Assembly (NCBI GenBank): GCA_001430745.1
Contig: KQ481995.1
Location: 165,583 to 193,954, forward strand
Source of the DNA: Auxenochlorella pyrenoidosa
Taxonomy: Eukaryota > Chlorophyta > Trebouxiophyceae > Chlorellales > Chlorellaceae
Direction: 5' to 3'
DNA: 28,372 nucleotides
In this document: piece by piece, positions 1 through 9,758 of the stretch
Layout: the number at the start of each line of letters is the position of its first letter
Numbering within the stretch: position 1 is the first letter of the stretch
Notes under the pieces: generated by a model
The model's database searches: none
The model's input: the letters and a program-made list of their open reading frames with translations, nothing else
Told to the model about the DNA's origin: nothing
Position numbers and translations under genes: made by a program

Positions 1-194
1 GGCGCCTTTCTGCTTTGCTCTTTTGGCTGCACGGAAGGTGTAGTGTGCTGCCATCTGTGGGGCAGGCGCGGGGCCCCGCCGCGCACCCTCCCTGCGGGCT
101 TCCTCGCCTCCCTCCACCCCTCTTCCCACTATCCACCGCTGCTCCCGGCCGCCCTCAAGCCCCCCAACCCCCGGCGCTCCCGTCTGCCCTGCAG
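1..194 (+). other. Probable intron upstream of the first visible exon
   Basis: The stretch ends in a pyrimidine-rich tract followed by CTGCAG, a good 3' splice site for the exon starting at 195. A possible 5' splice site (AAG|GTGTAG) lies at 37/38, so bases 1-37 could be the end of another exon, but nothing in them is recognisable. No other feature is seen here. Confidence 0.45.
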
Positions 195-1257
195 TGAGCT
201 GGATGGAGCTCACAGAGCGCGGCGCCTCTGCCCGCGAGATTGAGGACGAGGGCAAGTCTGCGCTGGAGCGGGCCATCGAGGGCGTGCTGCCCGGCACCCA
301 GGGTGCGCTGCCGCCGCCGCCCGCCACCCCACACACAGACGCACGTGCCGGCTTGCGCTTGCACCGCCTTGCCTGCCTGCCCGCCTTCCCGCCCGGCCTG
401 ACCCGCACCCGCCCCTGCTTCCTCCGCTGGCCCCGCCACCACCTTGAGCCTGCACCTGCGTGCACTGGGTGCGCCTACGGCCCGTGGGCGAGCCCGCTGG
501 GTGGCCCAACATTGCTGCTTCCACACGCTTTCGCCTCTCCTAAGCAGCCTGGGCACCGATCCCCAGCCTTTTCTCCTCGCCCCCCACTTCTCACCCTGCT
601 GCAGACGAGTTCCAGGCCGCTGCCGACAGCGAAACGCTGGCTGACGACTTGCTCACCCGCGCCAGCAAGCAGGCCGACGGCGAGTACTACTCTGTTCTTG
701 CTGGCGCGCTGGTGGATGAGGAGGAGGAGGCGGCGGCGACCGAGAGCGTGAGCGAGGAGGAGGAGGAGGAGGAGGAGGCAGAGGAGATGCTGGCGGCGGC
801 AGGCGGCGGCGGCAAGCGGCGCGGGCCGGTGCTGGGCGCGGCGCATCAGGTGGGGGGCCGCTGCCTTGCTGGATGCTATCTGCTGCGTGCTGCCTGCCGC
901 CGGCTGCGTGCTACCTGCTGCATGCTGCGCGCGGCTGCATGAGCAGGCCGGCCGAGCAGCCAGTGCGCTCGCGCACCGGCGGACAGTCTGTGTCGGGTGG
1001 CAGGGAGCGGCGCAGGTAGGTGCGGGGCTGCCTGGTGTGCCCCTGCCCGGCTCCGCAGAGAGGCACCTCCCCGGCCTGCCGCCACATTGAAGCCGCTGTA
1101 TTGCCCGGGTCCCTGGCTGCAGAGCAAGGTGCAGGCAGCGGCTGAGGAGCGGGAACGGCAAAAGGCCGGGCTGCTGGAGATGGGCCAGGGGTCGTGGAGC
1201 GGGCGGCCCTCAGACCCGCTTTTGGACCTGCTTGACCGGCATGACCAGGCCAGCTAA
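195..1257 (+). CDS. Unrecognised acidic protein, C-terminal part (three exons)
   Basis: Three exons join in frame: 195-302, 605-849 and 1123-1257, with GT-AG introns at 303-604 and 850-1122 and TAA at 1255-1257. The 162 or so visible residues start with a charged helical stretch (WMELTERGASAREIEDEG), continue through a second helical block with DEFQAAADSETLADDLLTRA, then a long Glu run (about ten acidic residues after SVSEE), a Gly/Ala linker with a KRR patch, and a final charged helix ending in LLDLLDRHDQAS. The acidic run and coiled-coil-like composition are clear, but I recognise no family. The 5' part lies outside the window. The two introns hold short CTGC-rich repeats but no other gene. 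The frame is supported by phase agreement at both junctions and by composition, not by homology. Confidence 0.6.
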
Positions 1258-1328
1258 GACACCTGCCAGCTGGCCAGGCCAGTTGACCGGCAAATTGCGC
1301 GACAGTTGACCGGCATGACCAGGCCAGC
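1232..1328 (+). repeat. Tandem duplication of the stop-codon region (74-bp period)
   Basis: A 23-bp identical segment (TTGACCGGCATGACCAGGCC plus AGC) occurs at 1232-1254, where it encodes the last codons before the TAA, and again at 1306-1328 in the 3' region. A shorter partial copy (TTGACCGGCA) is at 1283. The second copy is followed by CGAG instead of TAAG, so it would not supply the same stop. Confidence 0.8.
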
Positions 1329-1929
1329 CGAGGCGCCCACCGGCTGGTTAGGCCGCCCAGACGGCTGGCGGCCCGGGCGACGCCAATGCTACTGACCCTT
1401 GTGCGCAGCCTGCCGCGAGCCGGCCTGCCCCTCTCAGCCCACATTTCATTCCTGCGGCACGCATTGGCGGGCCCGCCCTTGCAGCGCGCACTGCTGCCTC
1501 CTTCTGTCCGCTGCCCGCAGCCTTGCCCCTGCCACCCTGATTTTCCAGGGGCAGCCCTCGTTTTGCTCTTAGCCCGCGCGTCCCTGCCCCTCCCTCTGCC
1601 TGGGGCCTGAATGTCTCGCCCCGCCTCCGCCCTTCTCTACCCACCGCCCAGCAATGCTTGTACCAAGCCTCTCAACAACTTGCATCCGGAAAGGCCCCGA
1701 GCAGGGTCGCCGGCATGGCGTGAATCGGGGCAGGCATGGGGAAACAGAGCATCAGCGTGGAGCCTGCTGGTCGCCAGGCTGATGCTGGGTGCTTGAGCAT
1801 GCAGGAACGCTAGGGAAGAATCGACGAGTAAAAATGCAGGCATGCGCAGGCTGGCCGCAGCAGCTGGCGGCTCGCTACAAGACTGGCAGGTTCAAGGCAG
1901 AGGCAGCGCCAGCTCGTGAGCCGCCAGGC
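1258..1929. other. Convergent 3' intergenic region
   Basis: This region lies between the stop codon of the left plus-strand gene and the stop codon of CHLD on the minus strand, so it should hold both 3' UTRs. I find no TGTAA in either orientation and no spliceable coding frame. Open frames here, such as the 98-residue minus frame at 1348-1644, look like GC-driven chance frames. Confidence 0.5.
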
Positions 1930-4359
1930 TCAGGGCTCGGCCTCGGCCATGGCTGCGCGGGCTGCTGCCGAGATGGCGGCTGCCGGGTCTGCCACGTTCG
2001 GCAGCAGGTGATACCTGCCGCCGGCAGCGTTTGCAATCTCCCTTGCAAATCCGCGACTGATGTACCGGCTTTCTGCAGAAAGGGTGGTATGTTGGGGATG
2101 GGCCAGATGAAGACGTGAACTTGCTTGTTTGGGCTTAAAGTCTGTCTATCCGCAACGGAACTTGCGACACAGAACTGAGCAGCACAGTCTGTTTGCAAGG
2201 GGTGGAGAGCATGCGTCGGGCACTGCTATAGTGCGGGGCCGCGGGCACTGCTATAGTGCGCCCATGGCGGGCAGGGCGCCCGCCTGCCAAACATCACACC
2301 CACGAATTGCCTGGAGTGAGCAGCTCTGTATTGAAATTCACAGCCTGCCATGCGCCCGCTGTGCCAGGACACTGCCTGGCAGGGCCTTAGTCCTCTGGTT
2401 AAACCCCCGACCTGTCACCTTTGGGTGCGCACCTGTGTCAATGACGAGCAGCTTCATACCAGTTGCCCCCAGCCTGCGCGCCATATCCAGGACCTCGGCA
2501 TTCAGGGCCTCCTGCCAGAGCGGGAGTTGCGGGCAATCATGTGCAGTGCAGCGCTGGCTAGAGGTACTGCTGGCTGCCATGCTGGGATGGCCCGTGCGGC
2601 AGGCTGGCTGGCTTTGCCGTGTGGGCACATTGTGGGCACTGATGGCGGGATGGGCAGCAAACGCAAGCAAAGCATCAGTGCTGTGCAGGGAAACACTTTC
2701 GGGATATGATTCTTCCTCCCGGCAGCGCTGCAGATCTCGTCGGGCAGCAGGCCTGGTTTACATGCCATGCTGCCAGGGGGGGGGCCTCTACCTGAGGTGG
2801 CGTGACCGCCTCTGCACCAGGATCTCTATTGCTGCGCGCCAGGCTCACGTTGGCACGGCCGTCTGCAGCCAGGCGCGAGACAAGAGCTTGCGGCATCCCA
2901 CGATGCTAGGCATGGCAGCAGGGGGAGGCCAAGCTGCCGAGAGACCAAGGGGGCCACAAGGGGTGCACACCAGGGGAAACAGGCTGTGCACTGCTCCTCT
3001 GGAGACAAGATGGACTAGCAGGGGGCACTCTGGCACCAGCAAGCCCTAGGCTTGGCGCCGCGACTGAGCAGCCACGCGCTGCTGGCACGGCAGGGTCGCC
3101 CCAACTTTTCATTATTTGCTGAGGGCACTGCCCCTGCTGAGTCCCCCCGCCCCCCCCCCCCCCCCCCGTCCCTCTCCCCCCGCCCTACCGGTCAAAAGCA
3201 CCACCAGGCAACGCCCCACCTCGCCCTTCTTTTGCGCATTGGCCCCCACACGCGCCGCCAGCGAGAGGGCTGCAGGGGAGGGGGGCGAGAGGCTGGCAGG
3301 AGGGCCAGTGGAGCACTGCTGGTGGGACCGTGGTGCAAACAACAGGGTGACTCTGAATCCGCTAGTGAAACAGGGCATCTTTGGGGCAGCCATGGGGCCA
3401 CAGCATGCGCACCCGTTAAACCCCCCCCCTCGAGCGGCTGCCAGGTTTTGGGGCATTTGCGCAAAGCCAGAAGATGCAGCCTGCACTCCTGACCGTGTGC
3501 CAGGGGGGTGCCACCGCTGCAAGGCAGGACCTCCAGGCGTCTGCGCGCCAGTGCCACGGCTCTCGACGGAGGCACCAGCACCTGTGTCCAGGGGTGTGAG
3601 GATTTGGGGGTAGCCTAGAAGTCGGTGAGGCTTCGAGGCAGGCATGAGGCTTCAAGGCCTGGCCTGCCTGCACCATGTTCGGGCTCAATGCACTGCGCTG
3701 ACAGGCGCCCCGCTTGCAGCAGAGTCACGCTGTGCGGCAGCGGCCCTGCCCTGCGCACTGCGGGCCCCTCTCAACTCCACCTGCCCCCGGGCGGGAAAGG
3801 CAGGCACACGGCACATGGCTGGATAGCATGACCTTTCCCGGGATAAGTTTCGTTTTATGATTTCGTGCGACGCTTTCATGCCTTTGCTCATTACAGCGGC
3901 CCACCTCTGCAGCATCGCCGTGGAAGGGCAGTACCGCCACGTGGTCGCGACTGACGTACGACTGGCCCAGCAGGCGCAGTGCAGCGCCCTGCGAGCGGGC
4001 AGGCAGGTCGGACAGCTGCGATCTTAATCGCAGGCTGCCGCACGACTGGCCCAGTCGGGGCAGCGCGGCGGCCTGCGCCATGGCGGGCTGGCCGGGCAGC
4101 GGCCAGCAGCCCAGCCAGCCAGCCGGCTTGGTTTGCGGCTCTGAGGCTGTCGCACTGAGCAGAGCCCCTTCTTCCGAGTCTCGCAGCCGCAGCAGTAAGA
4201 TAGTCCATCCTACCAGACCATTTCCTCCTGCACAAGCACCCACCTTGGCAGCCGCCATGCGGTTAAGCGCCATGGAACCCGAGGCATCCACCACAAACAG
4301 CACCAGGCAGCGCGACTTGCGGGCCAGGCGCTTGGCCCTGCCGCAAGTGGAGGGAGACA

Positions 4360-4390
<31 letters not shown>

Positions 4391-7300
4391 GTTGGGGGTT
4401 GGGGTGGGTGGGTGGGTGGGTGGGGCCACTGCGCATGGAGCGCTCAGGTACACAGATACCCCAAACCCCGATTATCGGGCAGGATGCTGGTGGGCAGGCA
4501 GGCAAGACAGTGGTGCAGGCCGGCGGGCTGGCAGTACAAACTGCAACCATGCAGCGCGGGAGGACGAGCACAGGCGGACCCTGCTCAGAAGATGATACTT
4601 TACGGAGCGCAGGCTCGAGGCATGCATGATCAGGTGCGGGGAGGGTCGAGAGCCCGCCTGAGGTCGTCCTGGGTAATGTAGATCCTCCTGCCGCCCCTGC
4701 CCTGGGCGTCTGCTCGGCGCCGACGAGCGAGCTGGTGCGGCGCCGCCGCGCGCAGGGTCGCATCCACCGCCAGCCGGCGAACCTTTCCTGCACAGGTGGG
4801 GTGGGGGTTAGGGGGGTGCGGGGGACGCGGGGTGCATGGGCAGCTAGGGCAGTCGCATTTTTGCACGATCACACTGTCCCCGGCATGGGCGTCAGTAGGC
4901 GACTTGTGCCCTTCAGTAGCGACAGTGGCATCCACACACGGCTGTTGTAGCACATGCAAGTGCTGTCAGACGCCGCTCATGGCCAGGGGGCGATGCGGAG
5001 GGGCATGCTGCCCTCTCAGCAGCTGTGCGGCCTCTTGCCTTTGGGGAACACAGGCTTGACGTAGCGTCCCCTCTCCTGCGAAAAGATGACGTTGCGGCTG
5101 CGCCCGCCCTTGCCGCGCAGCCGCTTCTGCTGCAGTGCAAAATACAGCACTGCAGGGCAGGCAGACCGGGGGCAGGGGAGTGGGCTCGCTGTCAGAGCCA
5201 GGCAGGGTCAATGGGGTGGGCAAGGTGGCAGAGCGGGCAGGCGCGGGCAAGGTAATGGCAGATGCCCGATCAGAACGGTTGCCACTGGGGGTCGCAGCAA
5301 GGCACGGAGTGCAGGTGTGGGCCATGCATGCAACGCCCAAGCCGCCGAGGCCTGCCGAGCCTGAGCGCCTGCACCAGGTACAAACTCGCGTGGTTGATGG
5401 AGTTGGCATGCAACTGTGGCCGGAAACAAGCATGCAGCCTGCGCCCCCAGCAGCCTCGCCTGAAGGGTCTAGCGCAACCTCTTGCACCCCCACCATGAGC
5501 TCTGCTGGGGGCAGCGTCGCCTCCTCAGCTGTTGCCTGCTCCCGCTGCTGCTCCTCCTGCTGCTCTTCCTCCTCGGGCGGCCTCTCCGCTGGGGGCGGCG
5601 GCGGCGGCGGCGGGCGAGGCGGCGGCGCCACCACCAGTGTGGCCCGTGGCAGGATGGCCAGCTGCACCGCTGTCTGAAGGTCGGGAGCCTCGACACGGGT
5701 GCTGCCCCTGCAGGGCGCGCAGAGCTGTCAGATACACTTCAGTTTGTGCCTTTCAAGTGCTGAGTTTTCCTCCGTCCTAGGCCTGTGAATAGGCACCCCT
5801 GTTTGCCCAATCCTTGCTGCCCATGCCAGAGCATTGCGCCTCTTTCTCGCCTGCGCTGCCCGCACAGCGACTGGGACTGCTTGCCACCCCCAACCAAGCC
5901 TTGCCTGAGCGCTGCGGCAGCACGGGCCACGCGTGCTGCCGACAGCTCAGCACGCTGCCCCTGGCAGCCCAGCCGCGCCGCCTGTTCCACCAGGAAGCGA
6001 GCATGGGCCTCGGACAGGGCGACGTCCGGCAGGGCCGCCCGGGCAGCCAACACCTGCTGGCATTGCAGAGGGGGTTTTGGATTTTGATGGGGCAGGCGGC
6101 GCATGGATGCGCGCCAGCAGACCAGGCACGCGGGTTGGAGGCAGTACAGGCCTGTCTGCATCGACTCAGACGAGCAGCAACTCTGCACGGCACAACGCCG
6201 GGGCACGGGTGGCCTGGCCCGTGCGATGTATGTAGCCAACCAGACACTGCGCCGGGTCAGTCCTGGCACAGTGCAGGCCTCAATGCTAGCCTGCGATGCT
6301 AGGCTGGCTGGCAAGAGAGCTCACCGCCATGCGCAGCGCCCCAGTGTCTTCCTCTGTCTCTGCCAGGACGTCCGCCTGCCGGTCCTGGAAGCGCTCCGCC
6401 GCCAGCGCTGCCTCCACGCGTTGCTCCACGGGGAAGGAGGATATGTCAGCGCTGCAAGGGGGGGCGGGGTTGGTAGGGACGGGAGTGGTGGTGGTGGTGG
6501 TGGTGGTGTGTGTGTGTGTGTGCGTCCCCTCATTATGGTGCTTGTGTTTGTGGGTAGGAAGGTGGGGGTGGGGGGCAGCTTGTGCACGGAGGGGGCTGTT
6601 GGTGCCTGGGGTGTGCTGCATGGGAAGCCAGGTTGCAACAAGCCGCCTAACCACGGAATGGGGAGGACGCGCATGAGCTCAGCCTCCCTCCCTGGAGGCA
6701 CAGGGGCGCCCGCCACACCCCCGCCCGTCCCCCCGGCAGCCCTTGCCTCAGGCCTATGGCAAAGCGGTCCAGAACCCCCTCCCGCATCTCTCCCTCCTCG
6801 GGATTGTAGGTGGCAATGAGCAGCGGCTGGCAGCTGCAAGGGCTGGGGTGGGGAGGTGGGTGGGTGGGGGCCACATGGCGCGGCGCTGCGGCGCTCTTGC
6901 CCCGCAGAGCGGGTGCAGCATGTTGCGACATGAACAGCTGGCAGGTCAGGCCTCACGGGTGCGCAACAGACACGCCCTCGCGTTCCACCACGCTCCACCC
7001 TGCCGCAACGGTGGACAGCAGCAGCGAGCGGGTGCCTTCATCTGCGCAATGGGGAGGGGACTCCGCCCAGGTCAGCGCCGCTGTTTCGCTTACCAACAGG
7101 TTTCACTGCATCGCCCAGCCATGCGGTGCGCCGGGGTTTGCTGGGCCAGCGCGAGGTGGCACTGCACGGCTCCTTGGCAAGGCAGGGTGCCCTGCAGCCT
7201 GCTGCGCCCACCCAGTGGCCCCCATGCGACGAGGGTCCCCAGCCGAGGCTTGTCCCGGGGCCTGCTGCTCACCCAGCAGGTTTATGTCGTCGATGTACAG

Positions 7301-9102
7301 CACGCCACGGTGGCAGGCCGCCAGCAGTCCTGGCTGGAACACTGGCCTGCCCTCCTGCAGAGGAGGCGCTTCTGGCTGGGCGAGTAATACACCCCGCTTT
7401 AACACGCTGGCCGGTTTCCTTGTACTGGACAGCTGCCATTGCTACACCGCTGGAGCCGCATGGTGCGCCTGGGTGTGCAGCTGATCAGGGGGAGACTATA
7501 GTGGCATGGCGAGCCGCCGGCATGCGGCTCATACGAGCCTGGGACTGCAGTCGCATGCACAGCCTGAAAACCCATGCACAGCAGCGCAGCAGGCACAGGG
7601 GCCGGCCCACCACAACCGCGCCTTCCGAGAAGACAGGGAAGGAGAGCAAGCTGTATGGGCAGCAGGCACAAGACAGCAGTCAACTTGCCTTCATGGATGC
7701 CTCCGCATCCACCGTGCCCAGAAGCCGGTCCTCAGTGACCCCCAGTGGTACCGTCACAAAGGGCGCCGGCCGCATGCGCCGCGCCGGCGCCACGCCGCCC
7801 AGCCTTGCAGCCAGGCCGTCCTGCAATCATGGCTGGCTCATCAGGCGCGTGCCAGCAGCACTTTGCAAGGCTTTGCATGCCTGAGTGCGCAGCCCAGCTT
7901 GCCAGCGGGGCGAGCGCGGCAGTGCACGCACAGTGCGACGCCCCGGGCCTGCGAGAGGAGCATGCATGCCTTGGCAGCTAACTGTGTCGCAAGTGCCGCT
8001 GCAACTTTGCGCCCTGACAAGGAAGTGACCACCCACGCTCGGCCCACCTCCCAATCCGCTGTGTTGTCTGGGTCGGCATTGCACCAGGACGCGTCCACCA
8101 CCTCAATGGGCGGGAGCAGCTCGATGAGGCTCCGAGCCAGAACTGTTGTCGCGGGAAGGCCCGGCGAGGCAGAGGTGGTGCCGTGCAGGTAGGCGCGCGA
8201 GCGCAGCAGCAGCAGCAGCAGCAGCAGCCAGCAGCAGCAGCCAGCATTTAGGGGGCTTTGATTCAAGATGCCTGCATCAGCAGCAGCGGGAGCAGCCGCG
8301 CTCAGCACCGCTCGTGACGCACCCGACTTGGCCACGCCGTGGCCGCCAGAGATGACAATGCCGCCAATACCTGCGGGGGGAGAGGGCCAGTAACAGCCGC
8401 AGAAGGTGCGACCGAACAGTCTGACGCTGCCAAACCCAGTGGAACATGGGCGCGGCGGCGTGGGGCTCACACAAGCCGATGGGCGGCGGGCACCGGGCCG
8501 GCTTAGAGCCCCTCAGCCAGGGTTGCAGCAAACTTTCTCCTGCCCACACCCCCGCTGCGCGCCGCCTGCTCGCTACAAAGTATCCCCCACCTCTGCCCTA
8601 AACAAAATATTCCCCCACCAAAGTATGCCCCCACTCGCGAAACGCCCCAACCCACTGCTCCCACCAGGCACCTGTGTCCACAGCGCCCAGCAGCAGGGCA
8701 TGTTTGATGTGCTCCAGCCCAACCACAGCGGTCATAGGGAAGCTGCGGGGGCCTAGCCCGCAGGGCAGCACGGCTGGTGTTCTGTGCAAGCCTGCCGCTG
8801 CATCTACCCCAGAGCCAACAGCCGGGGTGTGTGCCGATGAAACAGGCTTGGTTGCGGTCAGCCTCGCCCTGGGGCTGAGTGAGCCGGGCTTTGGAAGGGT
8901 GGCGCCACTGCTGTTGCCGATGCTGGTGCGATAATCGCTGGGTCGGTTCTCGCTGGGGCCACCGTCATTGCTGCCGCAACTCCAGCAAGGACCGCTCGAG
9001 CAGCTGCTGCTAGGGTGCTGCGGCATGAAACCTGGATGCTCCGGCTGCTGCGCACACGGCTGCTGCGCCTGCCAGTCGATGGCTAACTGTGGCCAGCTCC
9101 AT
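1930..9102 (-). CDS. CHLD: Magnesium chelatase subunit D (ChlD), complete, 20 exons
   Basis: ChlD is the plastid Mg-chelatase subunit that couples the ChlI ATPase ring to ChlH for Mg insertion into protoporphyrin IX. Exons, 5' to 3': 9102-9032, 8781-8672, 8370-8323, 8142-8048, 7820-7689, 7354-7273, 7041-6957, 6833-6747, 6451-6325, 6053-5905, 5707-5460, 5149-5039, 4787-4658, 4337-4244, 3988-3905, 3581-3494, 3269-3189, 2862-2792, 2511-2433, 2072-1930. These total 2115 nt (704 residues), and every junction phase agrees. Residues 1-24 ([12 protein letters not shown]...) resemble a short transit peptide. Then come the AAA+ domain (Walker A GGHGVAKS at 69-76, Walker [12 protein letters not shown] at 169-179, [12 protein letters not shown]), a Pro/Glu linker (about 355-390), and the vWA domain with MIDAS DASGS at 509-513 and TDG at 607-609. 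Six introns need GC donors. The exon 11 donor (5459/5460) is the least certain. Length fits the family (about 670-760). Confidence 0.96.
2218..2260 (-). repeat. Two-copy direct repeat with palindromic core
   Basis: GGGCACTGCTATAGTGCG occurs at 2218-2235 and 2243-2260 (25-bp period) inside the last CHLD intron. Each copy is a near-palindrome (GCAC...GTGC). No function is evident. Confidence 0.85.
3150..3167. repeat. Poly-C tract (18 bp) near a CHLD donor
   Basis: Eighteen consecutive C on the plus strand give a G tract in the CHLD sense RNA about 20 nt after the 5' splice site of the intron 2863-3188. Length polymorphism or assembly error is likely here. Confidence 0.9.
3958..4080 (-). repeat. 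84-bp tandem duplication copying the start of CHLD exon 15
   Basis: In CHLD sense, exon 15 begins CGCAG|GGCGCTGCACTGCGC and continues to CTGGGCCAGTCGTAC. An upstream intronic copy reads GCGCAG|GCCGCCGCGCTGCC and continues to CTGGGCCAGTCGTGC. Matching points are 3958/4042 and 3989/4073, both 84 bp apart without an indel. The downstream copy carries the conserved residues ([15 protein letters not shown]). The intronic copy, if read, gives [12 protein letters not shown], so it is a decayed duplicate including the acceptor AG. Confidence 0.8.
4361..4425. repeat. (TG)n followed by (GGTG)n in CHLD intron
   Basis: A (TG)11 run at 4361-4382 is followed by GCGCGTGG and then GGTG-type repeats at about 4401-4425, within the CHLD intron 4338-4657. 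On the CHLD sense strand it reads as CA and CCCA repeats. Confidence 0.9.
6485..6522. repeat. (GTG)n-(TG)n microsatellite in CHLD intron
   Basis: GTG triplets run from about 6485 to 6507 and then TG dinucleotides to 6522, in the CHLD intron 6452-6746. This is the same GT-rich composition as the other long introns. Confidence 0.9.
8203..8242. repeat. (CAG)n microsatellite in CHLD intron 3
   Basis: About a dozen interrupted CAG triplets lie in the intron between CHLD exons 3 and 4 (8143-8322). The reading frames across it are shadows. Confidence 0.9.
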
Positions 9103-9758
9103 GGAGCATGAGCTGAGGCTGCCGCTGCAGCTGCGGCTGGCTTCCACGAAGCGGCTGTTGTTTGCTGCTCCAGGGATTGGGTTAGGGTTTGGACTGCATA
9201 GCAAGAGAGATACGGATCTGACAGATCCTCCACTTGGATCGTTAGAAAGAAAAATAAAAATGAAAGTGAAACGAAAAATTAAGTTGCAATGGAAGGGGTG
9301 GAACTGGGGTGGGCTGCAGCGCGGCGCCGGCATAGCCGACTGGCACTATGAAAGGCGCTCACCCTGGTCGCACCGACCGCTGTCGTGCCGTTTACGACCG
9401 TCAGATGCATGACTTGTCAAGGCAATCGATCGCCGCGTGGGGCCGCCGAGGCCGCAGAAGACAGAGACGGTGTGCAAGGCTGCAAAGGTCGGGCATTGCA
9501 TCCTGACAGCGCCAAACCCACAGAGACCGTTCACGAAAGAATCAACCAGATCGAAAGGGAAGGCTTCAAGCCTTCCACAGCGGCCCTGGATCTCTCCATC
9601 AGTGCCACTGCTGAGCTCAGCGCCGAGCGGGATGCTGACATGCTCCTCAGAACGCTGCTCTGGTTTGACCACCGACCTGCCCCTCTTTCTCATGCCTTAA
9701 TATTGAAAAATATCTTGTGTGGCCGACTCATTGAAAAGCCAGTGTCACAAGGGATGCA
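9103..9758. other. Region between the COA1-like stop and the CHLD start
   Basis: Both flanking genes are on the minus strand, so this region holds the 3' UTR of the COA1-like gene and the 5' UTR and promoter of CHLD. An A-rich stretch at about 9240-9285 stands out against the GC-rich background and could be core promoter. A telo-box lies at 9182-9190. I see no credible coding exon. The 115-residue minus frame at 9346-9693 lacks splice or homology support. Confidence 0.5.
9182..9190 (-). promoter_or_regulatory. Telo-box-like element upstream of CHLD
   Basis: AAACCCTAA on the minus strand lies 80-88 bp upstream of the CHLD ATG (9102). In land plants this element (AAACCCTA) occurs in promoters of translation and replication genes. 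Activity in this alga is inference, since a 9-mer can occur by chance and the site also resembles a telomere repeat unit. Confidence 0.4.

Noticed and set aside
9174..9195. Interstitial telomere or chromosome end
   Set aside because: Only about one and a half units of TTAGGGTTT-type sequence are present; noted instead as a telo-box-like site.
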